A stretch of DNA of 64,000 bases, from positions 2,461,001-2,525,000 of the forward strand of contig NZ_CP011071.1 in assembly GCF_000963865.1 (NCBI RefSeq), given 5' to 3'. Of this stretch, positions 7,385 to 15,490 are shown in pieces (the first letter of the stretch is position 1; the number at the start of each line of letters is the position of its first letter). This DNA comes from Flagellimonas lutaonensis (GTDB taxonomy: Bacteria; Bacteroidota; Bacteroidia; Flavobacteriales; Flavobacteriaceae). The position numbers and the translations under genes are program-made. Below the pieces are notes generated by a model. It was not told the origin of the DNA. It made no database searches and saw only the letters and a list, made by a program, of their open reading frames with translations.

Positions 7385-8695
7385 ATGCGCACAAAATCCT
7401 TGAAAAAGAACCGGATAAATGTAGTGACCCTGGGTTGCAGCAAAAATGTCTATGACTCTGAGGTGCTCATGGGCCAGTTGCGCGCCAATAACAAGGAAGT
7501 TGTGCATGAAGAAGAAGGCAATGTGGTGGTCATAAACACTTGCGGATTCATTGCCAATGCCAAAGAGGAAAGCGTCAACACCATTCTGGAGTTTGTACAA
7601 AAGAAGGAAGCGGGCGAGATTGACAAAGTATTTGTCACAGGATGCTTGAGCGAACGTTACAAGCCTGACCTGCAAAAAGAGATACCCAACGTTGACCAGT
7701 ACTTTGGCACCAGCGACCTGCCCCATCTTTTGAAGGCCCTAGGGGCTGATTACCGGCACGAGTTAGTGGGCGAACGGTTGACGACCACGCCCAAAAACTA
7801 TGCCTATCTTAAAATCGCCGAAGGGTGCGACCGGCCCTGTTCGTTCTGCGCGATTCCGTTGATGCGGGGCAAGCACCGTAGCAAACCGATGCAAGAATTG
7901 ATTGCAGAAGCTACAAAATTGGCCGCCAACGGGGTAAAAGAACTGATTTTAATAGCACAAGACCTGACTTATTATGGTCTTGACCTGTATAAAAAACGGA
8001 ATCTTGCCGAACTGTTGCGCCAGTTGGTCAAAGTCGAGGGAATCGAATGGATTCGACTGCATTATGCGTTTCCGACCGGTTTTCCGATGGACGTACTCGA
8101 TGTAATGCGCGAAGAGCCAAAAATTTGCAATTACATCGATATTCCGTTACAACATATTTCGGACCCCATTCTAAAGAGTATGCGACGGGGCACCACCAAG
8201 GCCAAAACCACTAAATTGCTGCAAGATTTTCGGGCTGCCGTACCAGATATAGCTATTCGAACCACATTGATCGTGGGGTATCCTGGGGAAACCGAGGAAG
8301 ATTTTCAAACTTTGAAAGAATGGGTCGCCGAAATGCGTTTCGAGCGCTTGGGCTGTTTTACCTACAGCCATGAAGAGAACACCCACGCCTATTCGTTGAT
8401 CGATGATGTTCCCGAAGGGGTGAAACAACAGCGTGCCAATGAGATAATGGAGCTGCAATCACAGATTTCGTGGGAGCTGAACCAAGAGAAGATAGGTAAG
8501 ATTTTTCGCTGTATCATCGACCGCAAAGAGGGAAGCCATTTTATCGGGCGCACAGAATTTGACTCGCCCGACGTAGATAACGAAGTATTGATCGATGCAA
8601 CCAAGCATTATGTGAAAATTGGTGACTTCACCCATGTTAAAATAACCGATGCGGCTGATTTCGACCTTTTCGGCGAACCCGTTTCCGCCACTTAG
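7385..8695 (+). CDS. rimO: Ribosomal protein S12 methylthiotransferase RimO
   Basis: 436 residues from ATG 7385; an in-frame extension to 7274 crosses the likely promoter and is not part of the family. The N-terminal UPF0004 domain has its three cluster cysteines in TLGCSKN, INTCGF and VTGCLSERY. The radical-SAM core has CDRPCSFC (CxxxCxxC), and a TRAM domain closes the protein. RimO adds a methylthio group to the conserved Asp of ribosomal protein S12. The LGCSKN...SERY signatures distinguish it from MiaB. It is transcribed alone, divergent from the serine hydrolase gene. Confidence 0.95.
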   Translation: MRTKSLKKNRINVVTLGCSKNVYDSEVLMGQLRANNKEVVHEEEGNVVVINTCGFIANAKEESVNTILEFVQKKEAGEIDKVFVTGCLSERYKPDLQKEIPNVDQYFGTSDLPHLLKALGADYRHELVGERLTTTPKNYAYLKIAEGCDRPCSFCAIPLMRGKHRSKPMQELIAEATKLAANGVKELILIAQDLTYYGLDLYKKRNLAELLRQLVKVEGIEWIRLHYAFPTGFPMDVLDVMREEPKICNYIDIPLQHISDPILKSMRRGTTKAKTTKLLQDFRAAVPDIAIRTTLIVGYPGETEEDFQTLKEWVAEMRFERLGCFTYSHEENTHAYSLIDDVPEGVKQQRANEIMELQSQISWELNQEKIGKIFRCIIDRKEGSHFIGRTEFDSPDVDNEVLIDATKHYVKIGDFTHVKITDAADFDLFGEPVSAT

Positions 8696-8742
8696 GCATA
8701 TGATTGTTTCCTTTGGATTTTTACCTGTGGAAACCACAATAC

Positions 8743-8785
8743 TGACAAAAGTCATAATTCATTTGTTTCTAGTGCCATAGCTTTG
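8743..8785 (+). promoter_or_regulatory. Crp/Fnr-type operator and -7 box ahead of the DoxX operon
   Basis: The dyad ACTGACAAAAGTCAT contains TGA-N6-TCA at 8743-8754. A perfect -7 box TAGCTTTG lies at 8778-8785, its first base 29.5 bp from the dyad centre, the same geometry as the sites in the 29-42 kb stress island. This places the operator near -41.5, typical of class II activation. A second possible -7 box, TACATTTG, lies at 8796-8803. The 181-bp gap between rimO and this operon holds nothing else I recognise. Confidence 0.6.
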
Positions 8786-8876
8786 TTCGAAGTTTTACAT
8801 TTGGATGGGCAAATGACCGAAGATTCCGCTGAAAGCCTCTCTTTTTGATTACAATCGAGAACTAATTTTTGGTACT

Positions 8877-9359
8877 ATGATAGATAAGAATTTGGGCCTG
8901 CCTGTCAAGCGCAGCGTTACCCTGTTGCGCATTTTGATAGGTTGGCACTTTTTGTACGAGGGGATTATAAAGTTGTATAATCCTGATTGGACCTCTTTTG
9001 GCTACCTGGCCACTGCCCAAGGGCCTTTAAAACCGTTTTTTACTGCGCTGACCAGCGATTCCATTATCGGGTGGGTCGATACATTGAACATTGTGGCCCT
9101 GCTTATTGTGGGCATTACATTTACGCTTGGCATATTTGAGCGCAAGGGCGCCATTGTGGGCATTGGGCTTTTGGCACTTTATTATTTGGCGCATCCCTCA
9201 TTTCCCGGAATGCCCGCGGTCAATGTAGAGGGCAATTATTGGTTTGTCAACAAGAACCTGATCGAATTGGTGGCCTGTGTGGTAATCTACAATATTCCTA
9301 CCGGTCATTTTTTCGGACTGGATCATTTTAGAAAGAAAAAACTTATTAAAATCAGCTAA
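8877..9359 (+). CDS. DoxX-like integral membrane protein
   Basis: 160 residues with four predicted membrane segments (about 13-30, 62-85, 88-105 and 125-145). The DoxX/DoxD hallmark LLRILIGWHFLYEGIIKL comes near the start. Relatives include the small subunit of archaeal thiosulfate:quinone oxidoreductase and bacterial redox-stress proteins; activity in this branch is unknown. The next gene begins 2 bp after the stop, so the pair is an operon. A long 5' leader (about 85 nt) follows the predicted Crp-type promoter, which links this unit to the stress regulon further along. Confidence 0.85.
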   Translation: MIDKNLGLPVKRSVTLLRILIGWHFLYEGIIKLYNPDWTSFGYLATAQGPLKPFFTALTSDSIIGWVDTLNIVALLIVGITFTLGIFERKGAIVGIGLLALYYLAHPSFPGMPAVNVEGNYWFVNKNLIELVACVVIYNIPTGHFFGLDHFRKKKLIKIS

Positions 9360-9361
9360 CC

Positions 9362-10978
9362 ATGAAATGGGCAAGAAGAGATTTATTGAAAGGATTGGGG
9401 GGGCTCCCCATTTTAGGTGCCGTATGGTGGGCTGGTGCCGCTACGGCCGTGGGCAACAGAAAAGAACGGTCTGAGATACTTGAGGTGTTGAACATTGAGC
9501 CCTCACTGCCACCAACAGTACCCGAAATTACCGGTGAACCGGTTAGGGTGGGTATCATCGGTTTTGGCATTCGGGGCGAGCAATTGTGCCGCTCTTTGGG
9601 ATTTGCTACCAACGAATGGCTGGAAGATATGAAACTCGAGGCCGAGAATGACCCCAAGCACAAGGCCCTCGAAGATTTTATGAACCAAGACAAACTCAAT
9701 GTCAAACTGGCAGGGGTATGCGATGTTTTTGATGTTAGGGCAGAAAAGGCACTGCGATCCTTTTCCTCTGAAGACAACAAAATAAAACGATATGGTACGT
9801 ACCAAGAAATGATACAGAGTGGTGACATCGATGCCGTTGTAATTGCCACCCCAGATCATTGGCATGCACCTATGGCCATTGAGGCATTGAACAATGGGGT
9901 ACATGTATATGTCGAAAAGCCCATGACACATACAGTTGAGGAAACCTACCGGTTACGGGAGGCCGCCCTGAACTCAAAAGCCGTCTTTGCCGTTGGTCAC
10001 CAACACCGTCAAACGTTAAGTTTCAAAACGGCTAGCGACGTTATTCAAAAGGGCACCCTAGGGCACGTTTCATTGATACAGACCAATACCAATCGGAATG
10101 ATGACAACGGGGCATGGAACTATGAGATGCACCAAAAGGCCAACGAGAATACCATTGATTGGCAACAGTTCTTGGGCACGGCCCCACAAATACCCTTCAA
10201 CAAGAACCACTTCTTCAGATGGCGTAAATGGTGGGCTTATGGTTCAGGGTTATCAGGAGATTTGTTGACCCACGATTATGACAGATTGAACTGTGTGTTG
10301 CAGATGGGCATTCCTGATTCGGTCATGGCCTCAGGGGGCATTTACACCCACAACGATGGCCGTAACGTACCCGATGTCTTGCAGGTGAACATGGAGTTTC
10401 CGAATTTCAGTACGGGCAGCAGTCAACAGCAAGGGAAGGAAAAGGGCATGACCTTTTGTTATAGCGCCACACTCGGCAATGGCTTTAACCGCCCCACTAT
10501 TTTAATGGGCCATGATGCCACCATGGAACTTGGCAACCGGCTGACCGTATGGCCCGACGGGGGCTCGACACGCTATGCTGAAATGCTCGAGGCTGAAAAG
10601 ATGCGGCCTTCGGTGCCCATATATCAGTACAACCCCGGTGCCAACATGCCCGATGCCATTTCGTCGGCCACCTCGCAATATTTTGCCGATAAGGGCCTTA
10701 TGTGGACATACATCAACGGAATGCGGGTCGATTCAACCTTTTTGCATATGCGTGAATGGTTGAGTGTCATCAAAAATGGCGGTAAGGTCAGCTGCGGCAT
10801 CAAGGAAGGTTTTGAGGAAGCGATTTCGGCCCATATGGCCGGGCTTTCATGGAAGCTTGGAAGAAGAATTGAATGGGATGCCACCAATGAGCGGTTGAAG
10901 CCCATTGAAGGCATCGATTTTGATGAGGTGCTGCTTTCTTCTGATTTTCAACCTGAAGGCGCCATCTTGGTTGGTTAG
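9362..10978 (+). CDS. Tat-exported Gfo/Idh/MocA family oxidoreductase
   Basis: 538 residues. The N-terminus KWARRDLLKGLGG is a twin-arginine signal, so the folded enzyme with its cofactor is exported. The Rossmann motif GIIGFGIRGEQL (about residues 61-72) binds NAD(P), and EKPMTH is the conserved catalytic-Lys segment of the family. A C-terminal GFO/IDH/MocA substrate domain follows, containing HDYDRLNCVLQMG. Exported members act on sugars or cyclitols, such as glycosidases of the GH109 type; the substrate here is unknown. It is coupled to the DoxX gene by a 2-bp gap, suggesting a membrane electron-transfer partner. Confidence 0.88.
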   Translation: MKWARRDLLKGLGGLPILGAVWWAGAATAVGNRKERSEILEVLNIEPSLPPTVPEITGEPVRVGIIGFGIRGEQLCRSLGFATNEWLEDMKLEAENDPKHKALEDFMNQDKLNVKLAGVCDVFDVRAEKALRSFSSEDNKIKRYGTYQEMIQSGDIDAVVIATPDHWHAPMAIEALNNGVHVYVEKPMTHTVEETYRLREAALNSKAVFAVGHQHRQTLSFKTASDVIQKGTLGHVSLIQTNTNRNDDNGAWNYEMHQKANENTIDWQQFLGTAPQIPFNKNHFFRWRKWWAYGSGLSGDLLTHDYDRLNCVLQMGIPDSVMASGGIYTHNDGRNVPDVLQVNMEFPNFSTGSSQQQGKEKGMTFCYSATLGNGFNRPTILMGHDATMELGNRLTVWPDGGSTRYAEMLEAEKMRPSVPIYQYNPGANMPDAISSATSQYFADKGLMWTYINGMRVDSTFLHMREWLSVIKNGGKVSCGIKEGFEEAISAHMAGLSWKLGRRIEWDATNERLKPIEGIDFDEVLLSSDFQPEGAILVG

Positions 10979-11004
10979 AATAGCCTATAACGGCAATGGC
11001 CACC

Positions 11005-11760
11005 CTACATTGTTACGTATGACACCAGTTTTTCGACGGTTGGGTGGTCATTGCCTCCAGCGGGCTCAATGGTAATGTTCAAAGATTCAGCCTTATCAAT
11101 ATATTTAAGCATTACCAAGTCTTTATCTGTAGGGAGCAGCCCCATGCTGATCATTTCACCGTCAACATCGCCCCACATCTGGTAGGTCTGGTCTTCGGGC
11201 AATTGTGGCAATCCTTTTGGGTTTACCACTACCAACTTGTTTTGATGGTTCACATAGGCAACGGCCCTTGCGTCTTGGTCAAGAACTTGACCTTTAAGAA
11301 GAAAGGGTACGGTGCTCGGCGCATTGATAAGTTGTAAACGCTCATTGGTGGTTTGGTAGTTTTCTTCCAAAACAACCAATCGCTCTTGCAGACTATTGGT
11401 CTGGGTCTGCAACAAGTTGAGGCGTTCTTGAGATTCTTGCCATCGGTTGTACATTAAAAAAGTTGTCAGCATAAAAAGCAAGGCCAAGCCGGCGGCTATC
11501 ATAAGCGGGGTACGATAGTATATGAGTTTTTTTGGTTCCTCTAGACGTTTTTGCAACATTGTTTTCACCCTTGGGTCGGGAACAATGGCATTCTCAAACG
11601 CCATTTTTTCAAAATCAGCTTCCAACTGTATAAATTGCTGCTTTAAATCGACATCGTCTGCAATGGCCTTTTCGACAAATATTCTGTCGTTTTCTGAAAG
11701 TTCGTCCAACAGATATTTTTCCAACAATCCTTCCTCATGTATCCTTTTCTTATCCATCAT
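11005..11760 (-). CDS. Anti-sigma factor, RskA-like
   Basis: 251 residues from ATG 11760, which overlaps the sigma gene stop by 4 bp (ATGA). An earlier ATG at 11784 adds eight unlikely residues. A cytoplasmic N-terminal zone with the motif EKYLLDELSENDR resembles the anti-sigma helical domain without a zinc motif. One membrane segment (about 85-103) is followed by a heptad-rich periplasmic stretch (105-150) and a C-terminal RskA-type beta domain (PEDQTYQMWGDVDG). It should hold the adjacent ECF sigma factor at the membrane and release it after a periplasmic signal. Confidence 0.88.
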   Translation of the reverse strand: MMDKKRIHEEGLLEKYLLDELSENDRIFVEKAIADDVDLKQQFIQLEADFEKMAFENAIVPDPRVKTMLQKRLEEPKKLIYYRTPLMIAAGLALLFMLTTFLMYNRWQESQERLNLLQTQTNSLQERLVVLEENYQTTNERLQLINAPSTVPFLLKGQVLDQDARAVAYVNHQNKLVVVNPKGLPQLPEDQTYQMWGDVDGEMISMGLLPTDKDLVMLKYIDKAESLNITIEPAGGNDHPTVEKLVSYVTM

Positions 11761-12323
11761 GCCAAAATTTGTAAGATTGACCATGTTATCATAAGCTCGG
11801 TGCCATAGCTTTCGCGAAGCAGCTTCAAGGCCTGCCGCACATATGACTTGAATGTGCCCAGCGGTACATCCATTTCTTCGTGAGCCTCACGGTGGGTATA
11901 ACCTCTGAAATATACCAGTTCAATAGCTTTTTGGTGGTGAGGCTCTAACTTTTTTAGAGCTCCATTCAGTCCAGTATAATCGATGGTTGTTGCATCCTCT
12001 TTATTACTATGTACACTCAAATCCTCATTTTGGATGAGCGGCATTGGTTTTCGCAATGCATTTAAGCCTATATTTTTTGCAATTCTGTAGGCCCAGGTAT
12101 AAAATCGCCCTTTGGTGCGGTCATAGCGATGGGCATTTTGCCAAATCTTTACAAAACTCTCTTGTAAAAGGTCTTCTGCCTGCACCCGATTTCGGCACAT
12201 ACGTAAAATAACCCCATAGAGCGCCGGTGCATAGCGGTCGTAGATTATATACAAGGCTTGCTTGTCGCCATTGGCAAGGCGGGTCATAAGATCATTGTCA
12301 GTTGGGAGCTTCGACATATACAA
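11757..12323 (-). CDS. ECF-type RNA polymerase sigma factor (SigK-like)
   Basis: 188 residues. Region 2 shows LLQESFVKIWQNAHRYD and FYTWAYRIAKN (sigma-2.3/2.4). Region 4 shows YFRGYTHREAHEEMDVPLGTFKSYVRQAL, a helix-turn-helix that should read the -35 element. The architecture and the RskA-like partner downstream match the ECF19/SigK group. Translation is coupled to the anti-sigma gene. A fasciclin-domain gene diverges 106 bp away; SigK-type units in other bacteria regulate fasciclin-like secreted proteins, so it is a probable target. Confidence 0.93.
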   Translation of the reverse strand: MYMSKLPTDNDLMTRLANGDKQALYIIYDRYAPALYGVILRMCRNRVQAEDLLQESFVKIWQNAHRYDRTKGRFYTWAYRIAKNIGLNALRKPMPLIQNEDLSVHSNKEDATTIDYTGLNGALKKLEPHHQKAIELVYFRGYTHREAHEEMDVPLGTFKSYVRQALKLLRESYGTELMITWSILQILA

Positions 12324-12429
12324 TGTTAAAGATATGATAAAAATACGCTGCGCTCATCCATTGGTGTATATCCTGTGTAAATATTGGAAAGCGCGCAACA
12401 TTTTATTTCTAAATCTAAAAACAATAAAA

Positions 12430-12948
12430 ATGAAAAAAGTAGCTCTAATTATCTCATCGATTACCTTGTTTCTATTTGCCCAAATCACAATGGCCCAAAA
12501 GGGAAAGGACATTGTGGACATGGCTGTTTCACAAGATGACTTTTCAACGCTGGTGACCGCCCTTAAGGCGGCAGATCTGGTAGGCGCCTTAAAGGGGGAT
12601 GGCCCCTTTACGGTATTTGCCCCAGTAAATGCGGGATTTGAAAAAATTGATTCAAATACGCTGAACGCCCTTTTGCAGCCAGAGAATAAAGATAAATTGG
12701 CTGCTATCTTGACCTATCATGTTGTGTCAGGGAAGCTGCAGGCAAAAGATGTGGCGGCGGCCCTTGAGTCTGGTGGTGGCAAGGCAACGCTTACTACGTT
12801 GAACGGCGCCAAATTGACAGCCATGAGCAAAAATGGTGGAATTTACCTAAAAGATGCCCACGGCAATTATAGTAAAATAGCACAAACCGATGTAATGGCC
12901 TCCAATGGGGTGATTCACGTAATTGAAGACGTGGTCATGCCCAAATAA
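12430..12948 (+). CDS. Secreted fasciclin (FAS1) domain protein
   Basis: 172 residues from ATG 12430, which starts a signal peptide ending near TMAQ. A single FAS1 domain fills the rest: DIVDMAVSQDDFSTL (start), GPFTVFAPVNAGF (H1 box), LTYHVVSGKL and ASNGVIHVIEDVVMP (H2 box). It resembles mycobacterial MPT70/MPT83 and sll1483-type adhesins. Divergence from the ECF sigma/anti-sigma pair suggests control by that sigma factor, as for MPT70 and SigK. A strong terminator follows. Confidence 0.93.
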   Translation: MKKVALIISSITLFLFAQITMAQKGKDIVDMAVSQDDFSTLVTALKAADLVGALKGDGPFTVFAPVNAGFEKIDSNTLNALLQPENKDKLAAILTYHVVSGKLQAKDVAAALESGGGKATLTTLNGAKLTAMSKNGGIYLKDAHGNYSKIAQTDVMASNGVIHVIEDVVMPK

Positions 12949-12975
12949 GTTGTTTGATTTTTGTTTTGGTTGATG

Positions 12976-13005
12976 GGCACCGCTTCGGCGGTGCCTTCTG
13001 TTTTT
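12976..13005 (+). terminator. Terminator after fasciclin gene
   Basis: A perfect eight-base stem GGCACCGC / GCGGTGCC around TTCG is followed by TTCTGTTTTT. It separates the fasciclin gene from the converging SRPBCC operon. Confidence 0.85.
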
Positions 13006-13522
13006 ACATGTTCACATAAACGTGCCCCGCTTGGGGAATATCGGTAAGGTCAAACTCGGTTTCATTCAGGACGATGCCATGCTCTAGATAGGCTTTTAGA
13101 TTGGCCAGCCAAAAGGTCCACCCGCAACTACACCCATTATAAATGTTCATTTTGGTCTCTTCATCGGTGGGCATGTCATATTGCTTTAAAGTGAGCAGTG
13201 TGGCCCTTTCTTTTTCTTCGAGTTTCACAGAGACCTTGCACACGTCATTTGCAAATGAAAAGTCTAAAAAATCTTTGCCATTGGCCTGCAATATGGTTCC
13301 TTTTTCCTGACCGTCCCAATTGTGCCACTCCCAAGTATAGGTATCGCCCGATTGTATGAAATCATCTGGTTTTCTGGTGTCGCCATCTGAAGCGGTATAA
13401 ACGGCTTTTCTCAAGAACCAAGTTTCAATACCGGCCTTTGTGGCCCAACACCAATATAATTTTTGGAGCGGCGCCTTTATATAGATCTTTTTGGTGAACT
13501 GGTCAAAACGTAGCTGTTCCAT
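13004..13522 (-). CDS. SRPBCC / AHSA1-like protein
   Basis: 172 residues of the START-like SRPBCC fold, AHSA1 branch: IYIKAPLQKLYWCWATKAGIETWF near the start, the central TYTWEWHNWDG strand pair and a long C-terminal helix (GWTFWLANLKAYLEHG). These proteins form a hydrophobic cavity; ligands are generally unknown. It is the last gene of a four-gene reverse operon, and its start overlaps the stop of the beta-lactamase-like gene by 1 bp (TAATG). A second SRPBCC protein heads the same operon. Confidence 0.85.
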   Translation of the reverse strand: MEQLRFDQFTKKIYIKAPLQKLYWCWATKAGIETWFLRKAVYTASDGDTRKPDDFIQSGDTYTWEWHNWDGQEKGTILQANGKDFLDFSFANDVCKVSVKLEEKERATLLTLKQYDMPTDEETKMNIYNGCSCGWTFWLANLKAYLEHGIVLNETEFDLTDIPQAGHVYVNM

Positions 13523-14676
13523 TATCTTTTTCGGTTTAATTCATAATGATAAAGTTCACGGCCCAATTGGGCCAAGAAAGGTATGCCCACTTCGTCATAT
13601 TCATAAACATTGTCGTTGAATATGCCATCTTTGTTGACCAATATGGTGGCGGTGACCATAAACTCAATCTTGTTCTTTTCATCGTGTATGTAAGCACAGT
13701 CGGTCAACGTGCCATACGCATAGCCAACCTTGTTGTAAATGCTGACATGGTCGGGCATGGTCTCTTTTTTATCGCCATAAATGAAGAATTTGCCATAACT
13801 GTCATAATATTCTTCAGAGTCGTACCCCACCTCTTGGGGCAGTAACTGCATGGCATCTAGTAGAAACCCACGTTGCGATTCACTTAAGTTAAACCGCTCT
13901 TCGCTTATGAATTGATCCGGAAAAACTATCCGTTTCAACAAAGCGTGCTGTGCGGTGATCGGGTAGTAGTTTTTCAGTCCGAAATCGAAAGGCCCCCTGT
14001 GAAGCGAATCTTGTACATAAAACCCGGTTCCCTTTTTTATCTCCATTAGTTCAAGGGGCCGGGGTGCACCGCTGGTAATGGGTTTGGTGGTAGCGGTGGT
14101 ACTGTCATTCAAATAAATGACCAACGGTTTTGTCGTAACCTCGTCGGCATTATCGGTTGAGAGCCGGTGTGCGATTCGAATGGGCTTTACCCCCCGTCTT
14201 CGCATGCGACCGTTCAAATCGTCAAACCCCAAAAATTCAACCAAACGGTTGTTGGCAACATTATCACTGACTGTGAAAATTTGTAAAATGGCCTCAGAAA
14301 AAGTGGTTTCGACAGAGTCGCCTTCAACATAAAAACGGGTATCCGTGTCCAAAGAATCGATTTCGTTCAGTTTTTCAAGTGCGGCCACCGCTGCCGGAAA
14401 CTTGACGGTACTGGCAGGGTAGAAATAGGCATTTTCATCAACCTGAAAATCATAATCGGTAAAGACTATGCTATCGCCGAAGCGGTCAATTTGGGTGTAG
14501 CGAATTTGTAGCTCGTATTGGTCAAGACTGTCCATCACCCTTTTGATTCTCCCATCAGCGGAGGCCAGAGCTTGCTCTAAAGGGTTTACAGCTTGGTTTT
14601 GGGTGCAGCTAAGGAACAAAAGGCCAACCGCGACAAAGAGAAAGATTGAGCGCGAAAGTTGTTCAGTTTTCTTCAT
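13522..14676 (-). CDS. Class A beta-lactamase-related serine hydrolase lipoprotein
   Basis: 384 residues with a lipoprotein signal ending in LLFLSC. The catalytic signatures are S-x-x-K in PASTVKFP, SDN in TVSDNVANN and K-x-G in YNKVGYAYG, the arrangement of the Beta-lactamase2 (class A-like) family. The catalytic Ser should lie near residue 89. The sequence is longer and more divergent than clinical class A enzymes, and resistance should not be assumed; peptidoglycan or ester hydrolysis is equally possible. Its start overlaps the preceding small gene by 14 bp. Confidence 0.87.
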   Translation of the reverse strand: MKKTEQLSRSIFLFVAVGLLFLSCTQNQAVNPLEQALASADGRIKRVMDSLDQYELQIRYTQIDRFGDSIVFTDYDFQVDENAYFYPASTVKFPAAVAALEKLNEIDSLDTDTRFYVEGDSVETTFSEAILQIFTVSDNVANNRLVEFLGFDDLNGRMRRRGVKPIRIAHRLSTDNADEVTTKPLVIYLNDSTTATTKPITSGAPRPLELMEIKKGTGFYVQDSLHRGPFDFGLKNYYPITAQHALLKRIVFPDQFISEERFNLSESQRGFLLDAMQLLPQEVGYDSEEYYDSYGKFFIYGDKKETMPDHVSIYNKVGYAYGTLTDCAYIHDEKNKIEFMVTATILVNKDGIFNDNVYEYDEVGIPFLAQLGRELYHYELNRKR

Positions 14677-14917
14677 ACACTTCTCCTCTATGGGGTTTCA
14701 AGGCATCACGAACCTTTTTCATTTCTATCTTATTGACGACCATATAGGCCATGCTGTGCATGTCGCTGAAATGCGTGAACCCTGTGATATCGTTGTTGAG
14801 TTTTTCGTGAAAGATGAACTCGGCCAGGTGTTTTTGGTGGTGTTCGGCCGTTTTGGCAGCGGCCGGTCCTCTAAAATCCCAAATAAGTTTGATCTTTTGA
14901 TCCACTGAATCTTCCAT
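14663..14917 (-). CDS. Small conserved-looking protein of unknown function
   Basis: 84 residues, soluble, no signal peptide. I do not recognise the family. The protein carries FRGPAAAKTAEHHQKHLAEF and ends with an acidic tail. The frame is kept open between two tightly packed genes: it starts 2 bp before the end spacer of the SRPBCC gene and overlaps the lipoprotein start by 14 bp, so translation coupling is likely. Hydrophobic patches and His residues could allow a metal site or dimerisation, but nothing specific can be said. Confidence 0.75.
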   Translation of the reverse strand: MEDSVDQKIKLIWDFRGPAAAKTAEHHQKHLAEFIFHEKLNNDITGFTHFSDMHSMAYMVVNKIEMKKVRDALKPHRGEVYEEN

Positions 14918-14919
14918 CG

Positions 14920-15375
14920 TTATTGGTCATCAAGTACTGAAATACCTTTTTCGGCGAAATTTTTAAAATCGACGGCATACTTCATCGACTGTTTCTTAAA
15001 GGCCCCAGGCATTAAAAAGGCCATTAATTTCATGCCCAGCGAAGAGAATTGAAATTCGCTTTCCGATATCCAACGGGTTTTTCCGTCTTCCTCCTTGAAA
15101 TAATTTTTTTGTATGTTGTGCACGCCCTTGGCATCGTAGGTCACATGAAATTCTTCGGGCAGGTTTCGTTTGATGATTGTCTCGACCATTTCAAGCTCTC
15201 GCTTTCCCATCTTGTATTTAAGGTTCATTCTCGCCCCCTCTTCACCGGGTGTTCCAGAAAGTTGCTCGTAGCTCACAAGCCCCCGCTGCCAATGCTTCAT
15301 GTTTTCAGGATTGTCGAGCTTTTTGATGAATTCGTCACGGGGCAGGTCAACTGTAATCTCGGTAGTATACTTCAT
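14920..15375 (-). CDS. SRPBCC family protein
   Basis: 151 residues, first gene of the reverse operon 15375 to 13004. The START-like pattern is clear: ITVDLPRDEFIKKLDNPENMKHWQRGL at the N-terminus and a C-terminal helix near KYAVDFKNFAEKG. It probably binds a hydrophobic small molecule. A second SRPBCC protein ends the same operon. No promoter box that I trust was found in the 115-bp gap shared with the divergent foldase genes on the other strand. Confidence 0.82.
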   Translation of the reverse strand: MKYTTEITVDLPRDEFIKKLDNPENMKHWQRGLVSYEQLSGTPGEEGARMNLKYKMGKRELEMVETIIKRNLPEEFHVTYDAKGVHNIQKNYFKEEDGKTRWISESEFQFSSLGMKLMAFLMPGAFKKQSMKYAVDFKNFAEKGISVLDDQ

Positions 15376-15478
15376 CGGTATTGGTTTAGGTATCTAATGT
15401 ACTAAAATATTGATTTGTGCCGCCTACTAAAAATCTGTTAATGAAAGGGACACTGCTTGTTCAGGATGAAGTTATTGT

Positions 15479-15486
15479 TATTTTTG
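15479..15486 (+). promoter_or_regulatory. -7 box of the foldase operon
   Basis: TATTTTTG matches TAnnTTTG and ends only 4 bp before the ATG, so the transcript probably starts at or beside the start codon (leaderless). Confidence 0.5.
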
Positions 15487-15490
15487 CCCA

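Noticed and set aside
13522..14676. Antibiotic resistance beta-lactamase
   Set aside because: The motifs show the fold only; the protein is long, lipidated and in a chromosomal operon with SRPBCC proteins, without mobile elements or a known resistance allele pattern.
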